A stretch of 64,000 nt of DNA from assembly GCA_036365145.1 (NCBI GenBank), contig JAEOAD010000001.1, positions 106,269,001-106,333,000 on the forward strand, given 5' to 3'. The DNA is from Orientallactaga sibirica (Eukaryota; Chordata; Mammalia; Rodentia; Dipodidae). The notes beneath the pieces were generated by a model. It had not been told where the DNA came from, did not search any database, and was given only the letters and a program-made list of their open reading frames with translations. The number at the start of each line of letters is the position of its first letter. Position 1 is the first letter of the stretch. A program made the position numbers and the translations under genes. Shown one piece after another: positions 21,966-33,239 of the stretch.

Positions 21966-22199
21966 AGTGGGCTGGAGAGACGACTCCGGGGTTATCCGAA
22001 GTTGCTATACAAGGAGGAGTACCCCCCCCCATCACCCATGGAAAAAGCTGGGCATGGCCATACCCACCTGCAGTCTCAGTTCTGAAGGGATGAGAGATGG
22101 GAGGATGTCTGGGGCCGACAGGACAGACAGTCTCATGCAAAGGTGGCAAGCTCCAGGTTCCGTGAGCAGCCCGGGATCAAGGAAGTAAGGCAGAAGAGT
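21966..22199 (+). mobile_element. Old B4-like composite SINE
   Basis: Head 'gtgggctggagagacgactc', then 'gctgggcatggccatacc' and 'ctccaggttccgtgagcag'. Confidence 0.6.
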
Positions 22200-22207
22200 G
22201 AGAGAGG

Positions 22208-22545
22208 ATGTGGTGGCTTGACCCAGATGTCCCCCAATGCTTAGTCCCCAGCTGGTGGCAGTGTGGGAGGTAGATCCTTGCTGGAGGAGGTGTGTGATTA
22301 GGGGCTGGCCTTGGGGTCTGTTAGTCCCCAGTTTGACTGAGCGAATGCAGCTCACTCTCCATGCTGCTGTTGTCCCCCTGCTGTGGCAGCGGTGATGTCA
22401 GCCTCTGCTCTTTCTCTCCCCTCCCATCAAGAAGCTTCTCCTCCAGACTGTAACCAAAAGAAACTCTTTTCTCCCATCAGCTGCTTCTGGTTGGGTGCTT
22501 TGCCCCTCCCAGTCACACAAAGGTGACTGAAACAGAGGAGCCCAC
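22208..22545 (+). mobile_element. MT/ORR1-like MaLR LTR
   Basis: Matches the general layout of rodent MT/ORR LTRs: 'gtggtggcttgacccagatg', 'ggaggaggtgtgtgattag', and 'agactgtaaccaaaagaaac' near the end. Confidence 0.7.
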
Positions 22546-22591
22546 CCAGGGCCCAAATCTGCCTCCGCACACATACCTCACAAGGCTCATC

Positions 22592-22593
22592 TA

Positions 22594-22633
<40 letters not shown>
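22592..22633. repeat. (AC)n microsatellite
   Basis: Alternating AC with one ACAT interruption at the left. Confidence 0.95.
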
Positions 22634-22634
<1 letters not shown>

Positions 22635-22685
22635 TTGTACACAGGTATTCATGAAGAGGAGGCCATGTGACCTATAAACAAGGGG

Positions 22686-22833
22686 CCGGGTATGGTGGTG
22701 CATGCCTTTAATGCCAGCACTCATTGAGGCAGAAGTAGAAGGCCTTGCTGCAAGTTTGAGGCCAACCTGGAACTACAGAGTGAGTTCCGGGACAGCCTGG
22801 ACTAGATTAAGACCTTACCTCAAACAAAGAAAA
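22686..22833 (+). mobile_element. B1 SINE
   Basis: Forward B1: 'ggccgggtatggtggtgcat' to 'cttacctcaaac'. A pure A-run lies further right at 22890-22909. Confidence 0.9.
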
Positions 22834-23035
22834 AGTGGGGGTGCCACACAAGGAGAAAACTGTAAAGACAGGCAGAGATTAGAGAAGTCAAAAAAAAAAA
22901 AAAAAAAAAGAATTCCTAGAATAACCAAAAGCTATATGGTGAGAAATGGAACAGATTCCTTCCTGGGACCCCAGTAATATTGAGACCGGACTTAGGGTCT
23001 TCAGATAAATGAGAAGAAAATGGAAAAATTAGGTT

Positions 23036-23110
23036 AAGGTTACAGCTCCATGGCAGAATGCTTGCAAGCTTGCACAAGGCCTTGAGTTTGATCTACAGCA
23101 CCATAAAATT
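23036..23110 (+). mobile_element. ID-like SINE
   Basis: 'acagctccatggcagaatgc' and 'gagtttgatctacagcacc' are a decayed ID core. It is followed by an (AT)n run. Confidence 0.65.
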
Positions 23111-23296
23111 ATATATATATATATATACTTTTAAAAAATGTTTCGACAAGAAGTTTGTGAACATTTTTGCAGTTCTAAGAAATGAATACAGTAAGTACTC
23201 AAACAAACTTATGCAATTATTTATCATTAAGGTTTGAAGAACATTAAGCAAGCTAATTTTCTTACTTGACTAAAGTTTACCACGATACTGTTAATT

Positions 23297-23460
23297 GTAA
23301 CAGGAATGGTGGTGTCCACCTATAATCCCAGCACTCAGGAGACAGCAGCAAGAGGACCACAAGTTTGAGGATAGCCCAAGTAATACAGCGAGTCGGAGAG
23401 CATCCTGGGCTACATAGCAGGACTTTATCTCAAAAAGGAAACAAACAAACAAACAAAAAC
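23297..23460 (+). mobile_element. B1 SINE
   Basis: Forward B1, 'ataatcccagcactcagga' to 'actttatctcaaaaagg', with a (CAAA)n tail. Confidence 0.85.
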
Positions 23461-23599
23461 AAAATTAGAGCTACTCACAACCACTAATAATTGATCAGTG
23501 AATTTTAAATCATATGCTTTAACATAACCACAAGAATTCAGTTCTTGTGTGTTAAATGCTTATGAATTTGGAGTAAAATCTGCATTAGGTTTCTAGTCC

Positions 23600-23983
23600 A
23601 GATATATTTTGGAAATTTTTTAAGCATGCTGAATTCACTGATCAGTCCTAATAATTTTAGATAGAGTCTTTAGATTTTTCCACACATATGATCATTCCAT
23701 CTGCAGAAACAGTTTTACTTCTTCCTTTCCAAATTGGATGCCTTTTATTACTTTTTCTTGCCTAATTGCTCTGGCTAGCATTTCTAGTATGTTGAATAGA
23801 AATGATAAGAGTTGGCATTCATCTTTTCCTGCTTTTAGAGAGAAAAAAATTCATCTTTTCATCATTGATTATAATGTTAGCTATAGGCTTGTTATGTAAG
23901 TCCTTTATTATATTGAGATGTAATCCTTCTATACTTAATTTGTTAAATTGGTATCATAAAGGATATTGAATTTTGTTAGGTAA
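23600..23983 (-). mobile_element. L1 ORF2 segment, inverted part
   Basis: Reads as antisense L1 ORF2: 'attggatgccttttattact' and 'ctaattgctctggctagca' are landmark motifs. ORF2 is not open. It forms the inverted 5' half of the structure completed by 23984-24240. Confidence 0.85.
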
Positions 23984-24240
23984 TAGCCAATATATAGAAA
24001 TAACCTAAATGTCCATTGACAAATACATGGATTAAAAATGTGGTGTATTAAAATGGGAATATTATTTGGCCCTTCAAAGAAGGAAATGCTGGCATTTGCA
24101 ACAACATGGATGGAAGTATATGGTATTATGTGTGCTAGGCAAAATAAGCCAAACACAGAAAAATACTAGAGATCATCTTGTATTTTTGTTTTGTGTGTGT
24201 GGAATCTAGAAAAATCAAACTCATACTTTCTTACTATGTA
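23984..24240 (+). mobile_element. L1 3' segment, direct part
   Basis: Forward L1 distal ORF2 sequence: 'aacctaaatgtccattgac' and 'tttgcaacaacatggatgg'. Its orientation is opposite to the left part, with an abrupt join near 23983. Confidence 0.85.
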
Positions 24241-24264
24241 CAAGGGCCTGGCCTTGAACCTCAG

Positions 24265-24350
24265 TAAGAGAAAGAGAAGGAGGGAGAGAAGAAGGGGAAG
24301 AGGAAGAAGAAGAGGAGGAAGAAGAGGGAAAGGAGAACAGAAGAAGTAGT
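24265..24350. repeat. GA-rich low-complexity tract
   Basis: Purine-only strand made of GAA, GGA and GAAGAG units. Confidence 0.9.
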
Positions 24351-24478
24351 AGGAGGTGATGGTAAAAGGAAAGGAAAAAAATCAAGTCAAACTCATAGAA
24401 ACAGAGGAGAATGTGAGATACCAAGGGCCAGCATAAGGAGAAGGTAATTGGATGCTGTTGAAGGGTACAAAATGTAAC

Positions 24479-24627
24479 TTTTTTTTTTTTTCAAGGTAGG
24501 GTCTCACTCTGGTCCAGGCTGACCTGGAATTAACTATGTAGTCTCAGGGTGGCCTTGAACTCTCGGCGATCCTCCTACCTCTGCCTCCCGAGTGCTGGGA
24601 TTAAAGGCATGAGCCACCACACCTGGC
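24479..24627 (-). mobile_element. B1 SINE with 10-bp target duplication
   Basis: Reverse full-length B1 flanked by 'aaaatgtaac' at 24469-24478 and 24628-24637. Confidence 0.95.
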
Positions 24628-24639
24628 AAAATGTAACAA

Positions 24640-25587
24640 TTTTACTTCGGAGATCTAAATAGCATGATGTCTACAGGTAACATTACTGCACATCTACTCG
24701 AAATTTGCTAAGGGAGTACATTCCAACTGTTCTCACTACCAAAAATAAACCACAAAAACCCCCAACAATATATCATGTGACACTATTATTAGCTTGATGT
24801 GATTCCTTTTCCCTGTATGTCAAGTCTATTTGTATACCTTAAGTCTTTATAATAATAAAGGTATTAAAATTCAAAATAAAGCAAAATTTTATTAAGTAAA
24901 GTTAAGCATTGTTTTCAGGTGTCTATATAATTAACAAATTTACTTTTTAAAAAAGTTTCTGGGCTATTGCCACAGCCAGTCAAGCTTGCTCTGCAAATAG
25001 GCTTTTAATTAATCAGTCCCTCAAGAACAACATATGGTGACCAGATTGAAGATTAAGACGATGACATCAAACCGTCTTTGTCAAAGGACTGTAAGCTTTC
25101 CTTTTCTTGACCTCAAACTTGACTGCAAGAGAATATAATCTATCCCACAGGCTACTGGCCCCCCACAAGTAAGAAAGGCAGGCTTGGAGGAAATTTCTAG
25201 TCCACCACCCTCTTTCCAAACACTCTTTTGGAGATTGTAATGGTGGGGGCGGGGAAAGTGGAGGGAAAAATCTTTTAAAGGCAACCTTGGGCCCTCCATG
25301 GAAAAGATTTCCTTCCACAGTATCCATTGTCCTGAAGGCCGGGGACATCTTTATTGCGGGTATTGTTTGTGTAACCTCCGCAGCTATTCATTTGATGGAA
25401 GGAAATCCAACAGTGCTGTGCACTTCGGGAAACTGCTGATGTTATTTACTGTGGGGATGCAGACAATGGTAAATATGGGCAGGGCCTAAGTACACTCATT
25501 GTGAAAACTCCCTTGACTTCTGTTTCAATGGACTCTGGGAGTTTCCTATCTACCCAGGCACTAGCCACTTCCTTAAACCCTTACTGG
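24640..25587. other. Low-repeat intergenic island
   Basis: No recognised gene. Two nested minus-strand ORFs of 93 and 72 residues at 25067-25348 and a plus ORF at 25298-25489 look like chance ORFs. Confidence 0.4.
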
Positions 25588-25930
25588 TTGTATTAGTTCC
25601 TCGTCCAGACACTTGACAAGAAGCAGCTTAAGGGTTGACTTTGACGTACAGTTCTAGGGGACACAATCCCATCATGGCAGGGAGGTTTGCCAGCAGGAGC
25701 AAAAGGCAGCTGGCCCCATGGCATACACATCAGAGACCAGTGAACACTGGCGCTTAGCTAGCTTTCTTTAATTCCATCCACGGCCCCAGCCCGTGGAGTG
25801 GTGCCACACATTTATGGTGCCTCTTTCTACCTCAGTCTAGAAAAGCCCTCATAGACATGACCAGAGATTTGTTTCCAGGGTGATTGTAAATCCTGGGAAG
25901 CTGACAACCCCAGATTTACAAGTACACCTG
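25588..25930 (-). mobile_element. MT-like MaLR LTR
   Basis: Reverse orientation: 'gacaagaagcagcttaagg', 'cccatcatggcagggagg' and 'cagcccgtggagtggtgcc' are typical of rodent MT LTRs. Confidence 0.8.
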
Positions 25931-26083
25931 AAAAACTCTAAGAACAGGCATTAACATAACAAAAACATCTTCTTCTTCTGTTTCCTGGGTGCCTTAGGGT
26001 TTGTAAAATATAGTGACTTTGCATGTATTTCGTATGGGCACCTACCTGTCACTGTAATGTCAGTGAGTTGATGTTTTGGCAAA

Positions 26084-26314
26084 ATGCACAATGAACTGTG
26101 GGTTTACATGAACGAAGCCACTGACCGGCTTAGTCCAAGTTGTGCAGAGGTTCTGGACTTCCAGCTTGATCAGCAGGCTGCAGTGGAACCACATCACTCT
26201 CTCCCTGTGCACAGTGATTCCCCTGAGCCTGCCTCATTCTACCGAGAAGTACTCCAGAAGTTCAACAATATGCCGAGTGGAATGATGGCACCCCTAAGCA
26301 TGTTCACAGCCTAG
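26084..26314 (+). other. 76-aa ORF beside an LTR
   Basis: ORF from ATG with no low-complexity bias, ending just where the LTR at 26315 begins. I do not recognise it. A relic of a processed pseudogene or a chance ORF are both possible. Confidence 0.2.
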
Positions 26315-26700
26315 TGCCATAGGACCTGTGAACATGTTACCTTATATGACATAGGAGACTTATAGAGAGTGACTGAAAGACCAAGGGCTTGGGGAGATGA
26401 TCCTGCATCATCAGGGATAAACACAAGGGTCCTTGAAAGAGTTGTGACCACAGAAGCAGGGGTTAAGGTAAGGCTGCTTATTTGGAAGGGGCCAAAGCCA
26501 AGGAGTGGGGTTGGTCTAGAAGCTGGAAAAGTCCAAAAAAGAGATTCTTCCTTTCCTTGCTCACACATGGGTGCTGTCACACTGGGACTGGTTCCCTTGG
26601 ACCTTTTGAACTTGTGACTTCCATAAATAAGACAATAAACCTATTTTCACTACATTTATGGTAATTTGTCTTAGTAGCATAGAAAACCCAACACAGGTGG
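26315..26700 (+). mobile_element. MLT1-like MaLR LTR
   Basis: Forward: 'atgttaccttatatgaca', 'cacaagggtccttgaaag', 'gtctagaagctggaaaag' and the tail 'ttatggtaatttgtcttag' follow an ancient mammalian MaLR-type LTR. Confidence 0.7.
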
Positions 26701-26734
26701 GAAGTTTGGTTTATGAAAGCAAAGCAGTTAGGTG

Positions 26735-26860
26735 AGATGGAGCATGTAGGTGATCCCAGCACTCGGGAGGCTGAGGCAAGAGGATTGCAAGTTCAAGGCC
26801 AGCCTGGACTGTCAAACAAAAAACAAATGGAAGGGAGGGAGGGAGGGAGGGAAAGAAAAT
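26735..26860 (+). mobile_element. B1 SINE, 5' part decayed
   Basis: 'gatcccagcactcgggagg' and 'aaggccagcctggactgtc', followed by a (GGGA)n tract. Confidence 0.8.
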
Positions 26861-27520
26861 TAGACCTCAGGCCTTTATGGCCTTAGCCCAGCAAAGGTGT
26901 GACATCTTACATCATCTAACTAACGGGGCTGCTGTCCTGGAGAAGATGAGGCCAAAAGCCAGGTTCATGCTCTGTGGTCTGGCCTGGGTAGCAGGCATTC
27001 ATTAACTCACTGATCGCTCATTACCATTCTCTAAACTCCATGTTTGCTTTTCTGTCAACAGCTTCATTCACCTCTTGCCAGTGTACAGATACTTAAGACT
27101 GTCATCCCAGCGTTGGCTTTTAAAATTTGATGGAATAAATAAAGCCTCCTTTCTTTCAAACTTGAGTCTTTTGTGAAGAGAGTAAAGGATGAGAATGATT
27201 AAAAGAACAGCAAGAGGATCTCTCGTTTGGCAAGCCCGTGATGGGAAGAGAGTCCCAGCTCTTCACAGGGCCCTGTCTTCAGATGTTGTGGGTACTGGTG
27301 AGCAGATGGAAGGAAGACGGCTCGTGTGAGGAGTGAATTACCGGGGAAAGGCATTCTTGCTGTGAATTCTCCTGGTTTGCTACCAAGCTCTTGCTCTGTT
27401 TATATGGTGCTTGAAGGGTTGGAGGGAATAGCAAAGTCAGTGTTTGCCTTGAAAACATGAGGACCTGAGTTCAATTCCCAGATCCACATTTTTTTTTTAA
27501 AAGTACATATTTGGCACTTA
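26861..27520. other. Intergenic, unassigned
   Basis: No gene recognised. Overlapping AATAAATAAA near 27134 with CT-rich flank could be an old LTR or retrocopy 3' end. Confidence 0.35.
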
Positions 27521-27537
27521 AAAATGTGATAGATATT

Positions 27538-27739
27538 GGGCTGGGAAGATGGCTTAGCAGTTAAGGCGTTTGCCTGCAAAGCCAAAGGATCCTGGTTCAA
27601 TTCCCCAGGACCCACGTAAGCCAAATGCACAAGGTGGCACATGCGTCTGGAGTTCATTTGCAGTGGCTGGAGGCCCTGACATGCCCATTATCTTTCTCCC
27701 TCTTTCTCTCTCTCAAATAAATAAGTAAAATATATTTTT
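27538..27739 (+). mobile_element. DIP-type SINE, short subfamily
   Basis: Intact copy flanked by 17-bp duplications at 27521-27537 and 27740-27756 ('aaaatgtgatagatatt' with one mismatch). Confidence 0.96.
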
Positions 27740-27756
27740 AAAATGTTATAGATATT

Positions 27757-28296
27757 AACAAATAAGCAATTAACCCAAACTCAGTACATCATTGCTGACC
27801 CATTTTCTACATCCAAAAGGCAGCCACAGCACCTAAAAATGACAGAGATCAGCACTCACTTTCTAAGTACTTCTTGCTGTAGTGGAGGGAACCTGGCTTC
27901 CGGATGGTGTAAGTCCATGCCCCCATGTCAGAGACACTCATATCAGGAAGTCACAGCAGCATCCGTTCCCACTGGCAGTTGGCCTGCCTGCAGCATAAGG
28001 CAAAGGCATGGAAAGTTCCAGAACTCATAAAACTCCTTCCATCATTCTGATCGAGTATTAGGTAAGTGCTATTGGCCACCTGGATAAATACAGGAGGTTT
28101 TATTTAGGGTCATTTCTTCAAGCAAGTAGGGAATTTTCCTTTCCCACAATTAACCACAGCCACCTTCTGCCTGAAACTGGCCACAGTGCTGAACGAATGA
28201 CACACACCAAACGGACATGAGTGAAAGGTAGGCGGCCTGCCTGTGTCACTCCATAACTATTTGGGAGGAAAGCATATCTTGCCTTGGGCTTCTCTT
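27757..28296. other. Intergenic, unassigned
   Basis: Low-repeat stretch. No gene recognised. Confidence 0.4.
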
Positions 28297-28308
28297 AAGA
28301 TAGATGTC

Positions 28309-28566
28309 GGGCTGGAGAGATGGCTTAGCGGTTAAGGCACCTGCCTCCTAAGCCTAAGAACGCTGGTTCCAATCTCCAGGTCCCACGTTTAGCCAGATGC
28401 AAAGTGACGCAAGGGCGCAATGCCACACTTGCCCACAAGGGGGCACACACATCTGGATTTCGTTCACAGCAGCTGAGAGACTGCTGGCGCACCCATCTCT
28501 GTCTCCCTCTACCGTCTTTCTCTGTCTGTCTCTCTCTGTGTCTCTCTCTAAAAACAAAACAAAAAA
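28309..28566 (+). mobile_element. DIP-type SINE, long subfamily
   Basis: Flanked by perfect 'aagatagatgtc' at 28297-28308 and 28567-28578. Confidence 0.96.
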
Positions 28567-28726
28567 AAGATAGATGTCATTAGATGGACCCAATACTGTT
28601 ATCTAAAGCCTTTATGGACCCCCAAAGTGACAAATGACTGACTACCTATGAGCAGTAGCATGAAGAGCTCAAGGAGCCAGGGGGACCAACTTGTAATATC
28701 ATCACATCTTAGAAGGAATTGTTAGT

Positions 28727-29640
28727 GGTTGTTATGTTCTGACTATGTGAGCACCCAAAATGCACACGGTAACTGAATCCCCTGTGCAAGTGTTAAGAGA
28801 TGGAGATGTGGGAAGTGATTAAGTCATGAAGACTCCACTCTCACAAATGGGATTAATGTCCTTCCAAAGAGGCATGGGGAGGTCCCTCGCCCTGTGGTTC
28901 CTGGGGTCCCCGTGGCTGTGGTTCCCCTGAGAAATCCAGGCAACTGTGGAACAGGGTCTTGAGTGGCCATAAGTGCGACAGGAATTAACACCCAGGAGGC
29001 AGCATCAGAGGACAGTTCGTTTATTGTCAGGGGAATGGGTTTATAAGCATTTGTGAAAGAGCAGGAAGAGGTACGGGTCATAAGGGGATTAGGTTAGTAC
29101 AGAGGTCCCACCGATGCCTAATTAGCATGTAGGGACTTTGGGTGAGTGGGAAAGTATCACATGGTCTAAGTAGTGGCAGGAAGAGGTATAGGAGTCAGGT
29201 TGTAGGGGATTGGCTATGAGAAGGCTGCTGGCCTACGGGGTCTTAAGAGGACAAAGGTCACAAGACTCTGGTGAAAGTGAAACCTAAGTCTTATCAGGAT
29301 GTCCAGGTACCCAGGGCTGGGGGGAGGAAGCGGCCTCACTCCTGCCCATCTCGAGATTGTCGGGGTCTAGCCTCGCTGAAACCTCGGGGTCCAGGGCCCT
29401 TAGTCATGCCTGACAGCTCAGGTCTGCCTAAACCTCCAGTAGCCTGGGGGCCTTCAACTGTGCCCTAAATTGCCACTTCTGCCATATGCCACATCCTCAC
29501 CAGACATAGATGCTGCTGGTGCTTTGATTTTGGACTACCTAGCCTTCATACTTGTGAACCAAACATTTCTATTACTTATCAGTGACTCTGTCTGAGGCAT
29601 TTTGTTATAGCAGAATATTGAGAATAGACAGAACTGGGTT
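28727..29640 (+). mobile_element. MST-like MaLR LTR split by another LTR
   Basis: The 5' part (28727 to about 28888: 'gaagtgattaagtcatgaag', 'atgggattaatgtccttcc') and the 3' part (about 29465-29640: 'gctttgattttggactacc', 'cattttgttatagcag') are one ancient LTR interrupted by the element at 28889-29460. Confidence 0.8.
28889..29460 (-). mobile_element. ERV LTR inserted in MaLR LTR
   Basis: On the minus strand it has a TTATAAA box (29040-29046) followed within 20 bp by AATAAA (29020-29025). No interior sequence follows, so it is probably a solo LTR. No clean target duplication was found, and the ends are approximate. Confidence 0.65.
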
Positions 29641-30089
29641 TAGAACCTTGGCATCCAGAAAGTCTAACCCAGGGTTCTTCCCCCTCAGGGAACACTGGCA
29701 TGAGCTCACTTGTTGTGGTGACAGGTACCTGGGAGGTTGCTCAGAAACACACCACAATTTTCTCACCCTCCCCATCAGAAGAATTGGGGTGGGCCAGGAT
29801 GGTGTGCTTTCAAACACTGTTTGCTTTGTCTGAAGACTGATAAAATAAATGCTTCTGTGCCCATAACAAAATGCACTTGCTTCCCATGATATTAAATGTG
29901 TTATTTACTCAGGGTTTAAGGCTGGGCACAGTAGGAGGTGTCCTTGTCACCTGCTGTCCCCCTAGGAAGGCTGATGCAGAGCACAGAGACCTTTCCAGAT
30001 TCTGGGCTATGAGTCACAGGCTGTCACACCAGTTTTCTCAGGAGCTCCTGAGATGCTCATGTTCCTTACCTTACAGTCTGTGGCCAGCC

Positions 30090-30270
30090 CTGTCATAAGA
30101 GGCAATGTGCATTATGTCATTGTCACAAGCCTCCAGGAAGTGAAGGCTGTCATCACCCCCTTTACCAAGGAGGAAATGGTTATGGTTAAGAACTGTGCCC
30201 AGAGTCGCTCCAGCAGTCCTGTGGAGCCAGGATGCAAACTGAGGCCTGGCCACGTCTGGAGTGGACAGTG
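30090..30270 (-). mobile_element. MIR SINE
   Basis: Reverse MIR core: 'gtgcattatgtcattgtcac', 'tttaccaaggaggaaatgg' and 'ggatgcaaactgaggcctgg'. Ancient and diverged. Confidence 0.7.
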
Positions 30271-30669
30271 CTTCATCATAGGCAGCCACATTCTTTGCAG
30301 CTCCATGTGAGTGATGTAGAATCTAACTATGAAGACCATGAGAGGCAGGGATCACACTGTGTAAAAGGAAAACTGAAGACACTTCAAGGCCAGAAAAAGA
30401 CAGATGACATATATATTACAAAAGTTATTTTCTCCTGAGCAAATCCTAGAGACTTCCCTCTCTCAAACCATTTTCTACTGCCAGAGGTCAAAAGTAACAA
30501 AAACTGTATTTACTTCAGATAGCCTTAAAAAAAAAAATTAACAGTCCATGCTTGACTTTGCATGCATCCAAGTTAACCTTGACTTCTCACCTACTAAAAT
30601 TTTGTTTGCTATAATGCAAACAAAAAATGTCATAAAAGTCACAAATTATACAATCAAGAAGCTTTCAGA

Positions 30670-30860
30670 GGGCTGGAGAGATTGCTTAGTGGTTAAGACG
30701 CTTGCCTGCGAAGCAAAAGGACCCAGGTTCGATTTCCCAGGACCCATGTAAGCCAGATGCACAAAGTAACACATTCATCTGGAGTTCATTTGCAGTAGCT
30801 GGAGGCCCTGGCATGCCCATATTCTCTCTCTCTCTTTCTCAAATAAGTAAATTTTAAAAA
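30670..30860 (+). mobile_element. DIP-type SINE, short subfamily
   Basis: Head 'gggctggagagattgcttag', body 'ctggaggccctggcatgccc' and a CT-rich end. Confidence 0.93.
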
Positions 30861-30864
30861 CGAA

Positions 30865-31698
30865 ATTATTATTTTTTAAAAAATAAGTGTTTAGAAACAG
30901 ACTCACAATAGAATCAGAGGGCATAACAAACCCATTCCCAGCACTCATTAAAGTCACTAATTGTCCCCACCTAAGAAACAAATGTCAGGCACCCCCAAAA
31001 GCCAGATGTTTTCTATGTCTATAGCCAGCATTTACTTCTGTTTGCCATCCAAATGGACCCTTTCTTTGATGTCCCTTTCTTCCGCATGTGCAGGTTCATC
31101 ATAACTTAATTTGAGGCCTCATCAGCCTGTTTTATAAAACCAACTTCAAAAACATCACCTCAGTCTACATTAGGATCAGCACTTGAAAGAGTTCTGCCGT
31201 TGCCTTTGGAAAACGGCACCTGCAGGGCTTGTTCGTAATCCCCAGGTCAATTACCAAGCATTGAAAAGGCAGGGGATTGCTTCTGTTTCCAGGAGAAGGC
31301 AAGCTGGGTTTATTTCCAGGCAGGGCATTTTAGCTAGCTCTCACTTAGCCAGGGTGTGTCGAGAAGACAAATGAGGAAGGAGAAGTTCACTGGAGAACAA
31401 GGGGAAGGAAATAGGTCCTACACGGGGCAGCTTAGGGGCTTACAAATTTGCCTGCTGATATGCTTCTAATTTGGGGCAAGGAAGGATGGGAGAAGTGGGC
31501 TGGTGAGAAATGAGAAAGCATCCTGGAAGAGTTCTGGAATTTGTTTATATGGAGCAATTACAAATGCCGAGTGCTTGAGGCATGGGGGCTTATGGCCTAA
31601 GCTGCCAGCACTGCCCTCCTGCCCCACCCAGAACTCAGAATCTGAATTCTCCTTTTTGTCGAGATGAAATTACAAACGACTTTTAAAAGAATTTGGGA
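30865..31698. other. Low-repeat intergenic island
   Basis: No gene recognised. It ends at a SINE cluster. Confidence 0.4.
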
Positions 31699-31905
31699 AG
31701 GGGTGCTGGGGATGTAGCTCTATTGGTAGAGCCCTTGCCTAGCATGCATGGAAGCTTGGGTTTGATCCCCAGCAACCCATAAACTGGAGATGGAGGTACA
31801 TGCCTGTAACCCCAACACTCAGGAAATGGAGGCTGGGGAATGAGCAGTTCATGATCATTCTCCGTGACACAGTGAGTTTGAGTCCAGCTCAGCATGCATG
31901 ATATT
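31699..31905 (+). mobile_element. B4-type ID-B1 fusion SINE
   Basis: An ID head ('ggggatgtagctctattggt', 'tttgatccccagcaaccc') is followed directly by a B1 body ('tacatgcctgtaacccca', 'gacacagtgagtttgagtcc'), the defining fusion order of B4. Confidence 0.85.
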
Positions 31906-31925
31906 GAAAAATATATATGTGTGTT

Positions 31926-32131
31926 GGGCTGGAGAGATGGCTTAGTGGTTAAGGTGTTTCCTTGCAAAGCCAAAGGATCCCGGTTTCACTCTCCAGGACC
32001 CATGTAAGCTAGATACACAAGGGACGCATGTATCTGGAGTTCGTTTGCAGTGGCTGGAGGCCCTGGCAAGCCCATTCCATTCTCTCTCTCTCTGCCTCTT
32101 TCTCTCTCTCAAATAAAGAAATTAAATATTA
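31926..32131 (+). mobile_element. DIP-type SINE, short subfamily
   Basis: Complete copy. Its A-rich tail 'aaattaaatatta' is the landing site of the next element. The flanking 'atatatgtgtgttg' recurs after 32410, suggesting its original target duplication. Confidence 0.92.
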
Positions 32132-32410
32132 GGGCTGGAGAGATGGCTTAGCGGTTAAGGCGCCTGCTTCCTAAGCCTAAGAACACTGGTTCCAATCTCC
32201 AGTGGTTCCAATCTCCAGGTCCCACATTTAGCCAGATGCAAAGTGACACAAGGGTGCAATGCTGCACTTGACCACAAGGGGGCGCACACATCTGGATTTT
32301 GTTCTCAGCAGCTGAGACGCTGCTGGCGTGCCCATCTCTGTCTTCCTCTCCCTCTCTTTGTCTCTCTCTGTGTCTCTCTCTAAAAAATAAAAAATAATAA
32401 AAAATTAAAA
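32132..32410 (+). mobile_element. DIP-type SINE, long subfamily, with 16-bp tandem duplication
   Basis: Complete copy inserted in the tail of the previous SINE. 'tggttccaatctccag' occurs twice in tandem near 32189-32220, a private duplication. Confidence 0.92.
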
Positions 32411-32432
32411 TATATGTGTGTGTGTTGTATGT

Positions 32433-32621
32433 TTGGCTGGAGAAATGGCTTAGCAGTTAAAGCATTTGCCTGCAAAGCCCAAGAACCCAGGTTCCATTCC
32501 CCAGAACTCACGTAAGCCAAAAGCACAAGGTGGTGCATGTGTCTGGAGTTTGTTTGCAGTGGCACCCATTATGTCTCTCCCTCCCTCCCTTTCTTTTTCT
32601 CTGTCTAATAAATAAAAATAA
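32433..32621 (+). mobile_element. DIP-type SINE, internally deleted
   Basis: Head 'ggctggagaaatggcttagc'. The usual 'tggaggccctgg' segment is missing between 'gtttgcagtgg' and 'cacccatt'. Confidence 0.9.
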
Positions 32622-32747
32622 TTTTATTTATTTATTTGAAAGAGAGAGAGAATATGGGTGTGCCGGGGCTTCCTGCCATTGCAAATTAATTCCAAACACA
32701 TGCTTTGCAAGCAAATGCCTTTAACTGCTGAGCCATCTCTTCAGCTC
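32622..32747 (-). mobile_element. DIP-type SINE, short reverse copy
   Basis: T-rich tail, GA-rich stretch and reverse head 'ctgagccatctcttcagct', tail-to-tail with the preceding copy. The central body is deleted. Confidence 0.85.
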
Positions 32748-32749
32748 AG

Positions 32750-33224
32750 TGCTGAAGAATCCTTAACCTCTCCAGAGTGTACATGTGACTTAATAGCTGG
32801 AATCACCCCACAGGTTGTTGCCTAAAGAAGCCTGTGTGTTGATTAAGCAGCTGCCCTTGAGGTCCCTCATCTGAATGGCGGTCTCAGTTTGGTTGATGGA
32901 AAATGAACACGTTTACTTGACTTGCTTCCTCACTAGGCTTAGAGAATTCAAACCCCATAGAAAGGAGGTAGCCATAGCTCACAGCTTCACTTTTCTCTTT
33001 GTCAGAAACTCTGTGTCATCTCACCAGCAAGGCAGGGTGAGCAACATTGTCACTATATAAAAATCACTTGCTCCTCAATTTTTCCCTCTTTGTTACTTGC
33101 AGTTAATCCCCCCCCACCCCAAACGTTTCCCACTTCAGGGAAAACCTTGACAACACTTCATAAACCTGTATATTTTAGTGACAGATCTATGATTATATTG
33201 AAGCAGACTTGTCAGGAAATGCAC
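32750..33224. other. Intergenic, unassigned
   Basis: No gene or repeat recognised. Confidence 0.4.
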
Positions 33225-33239
33225 AACCCGGCTTTTTTC

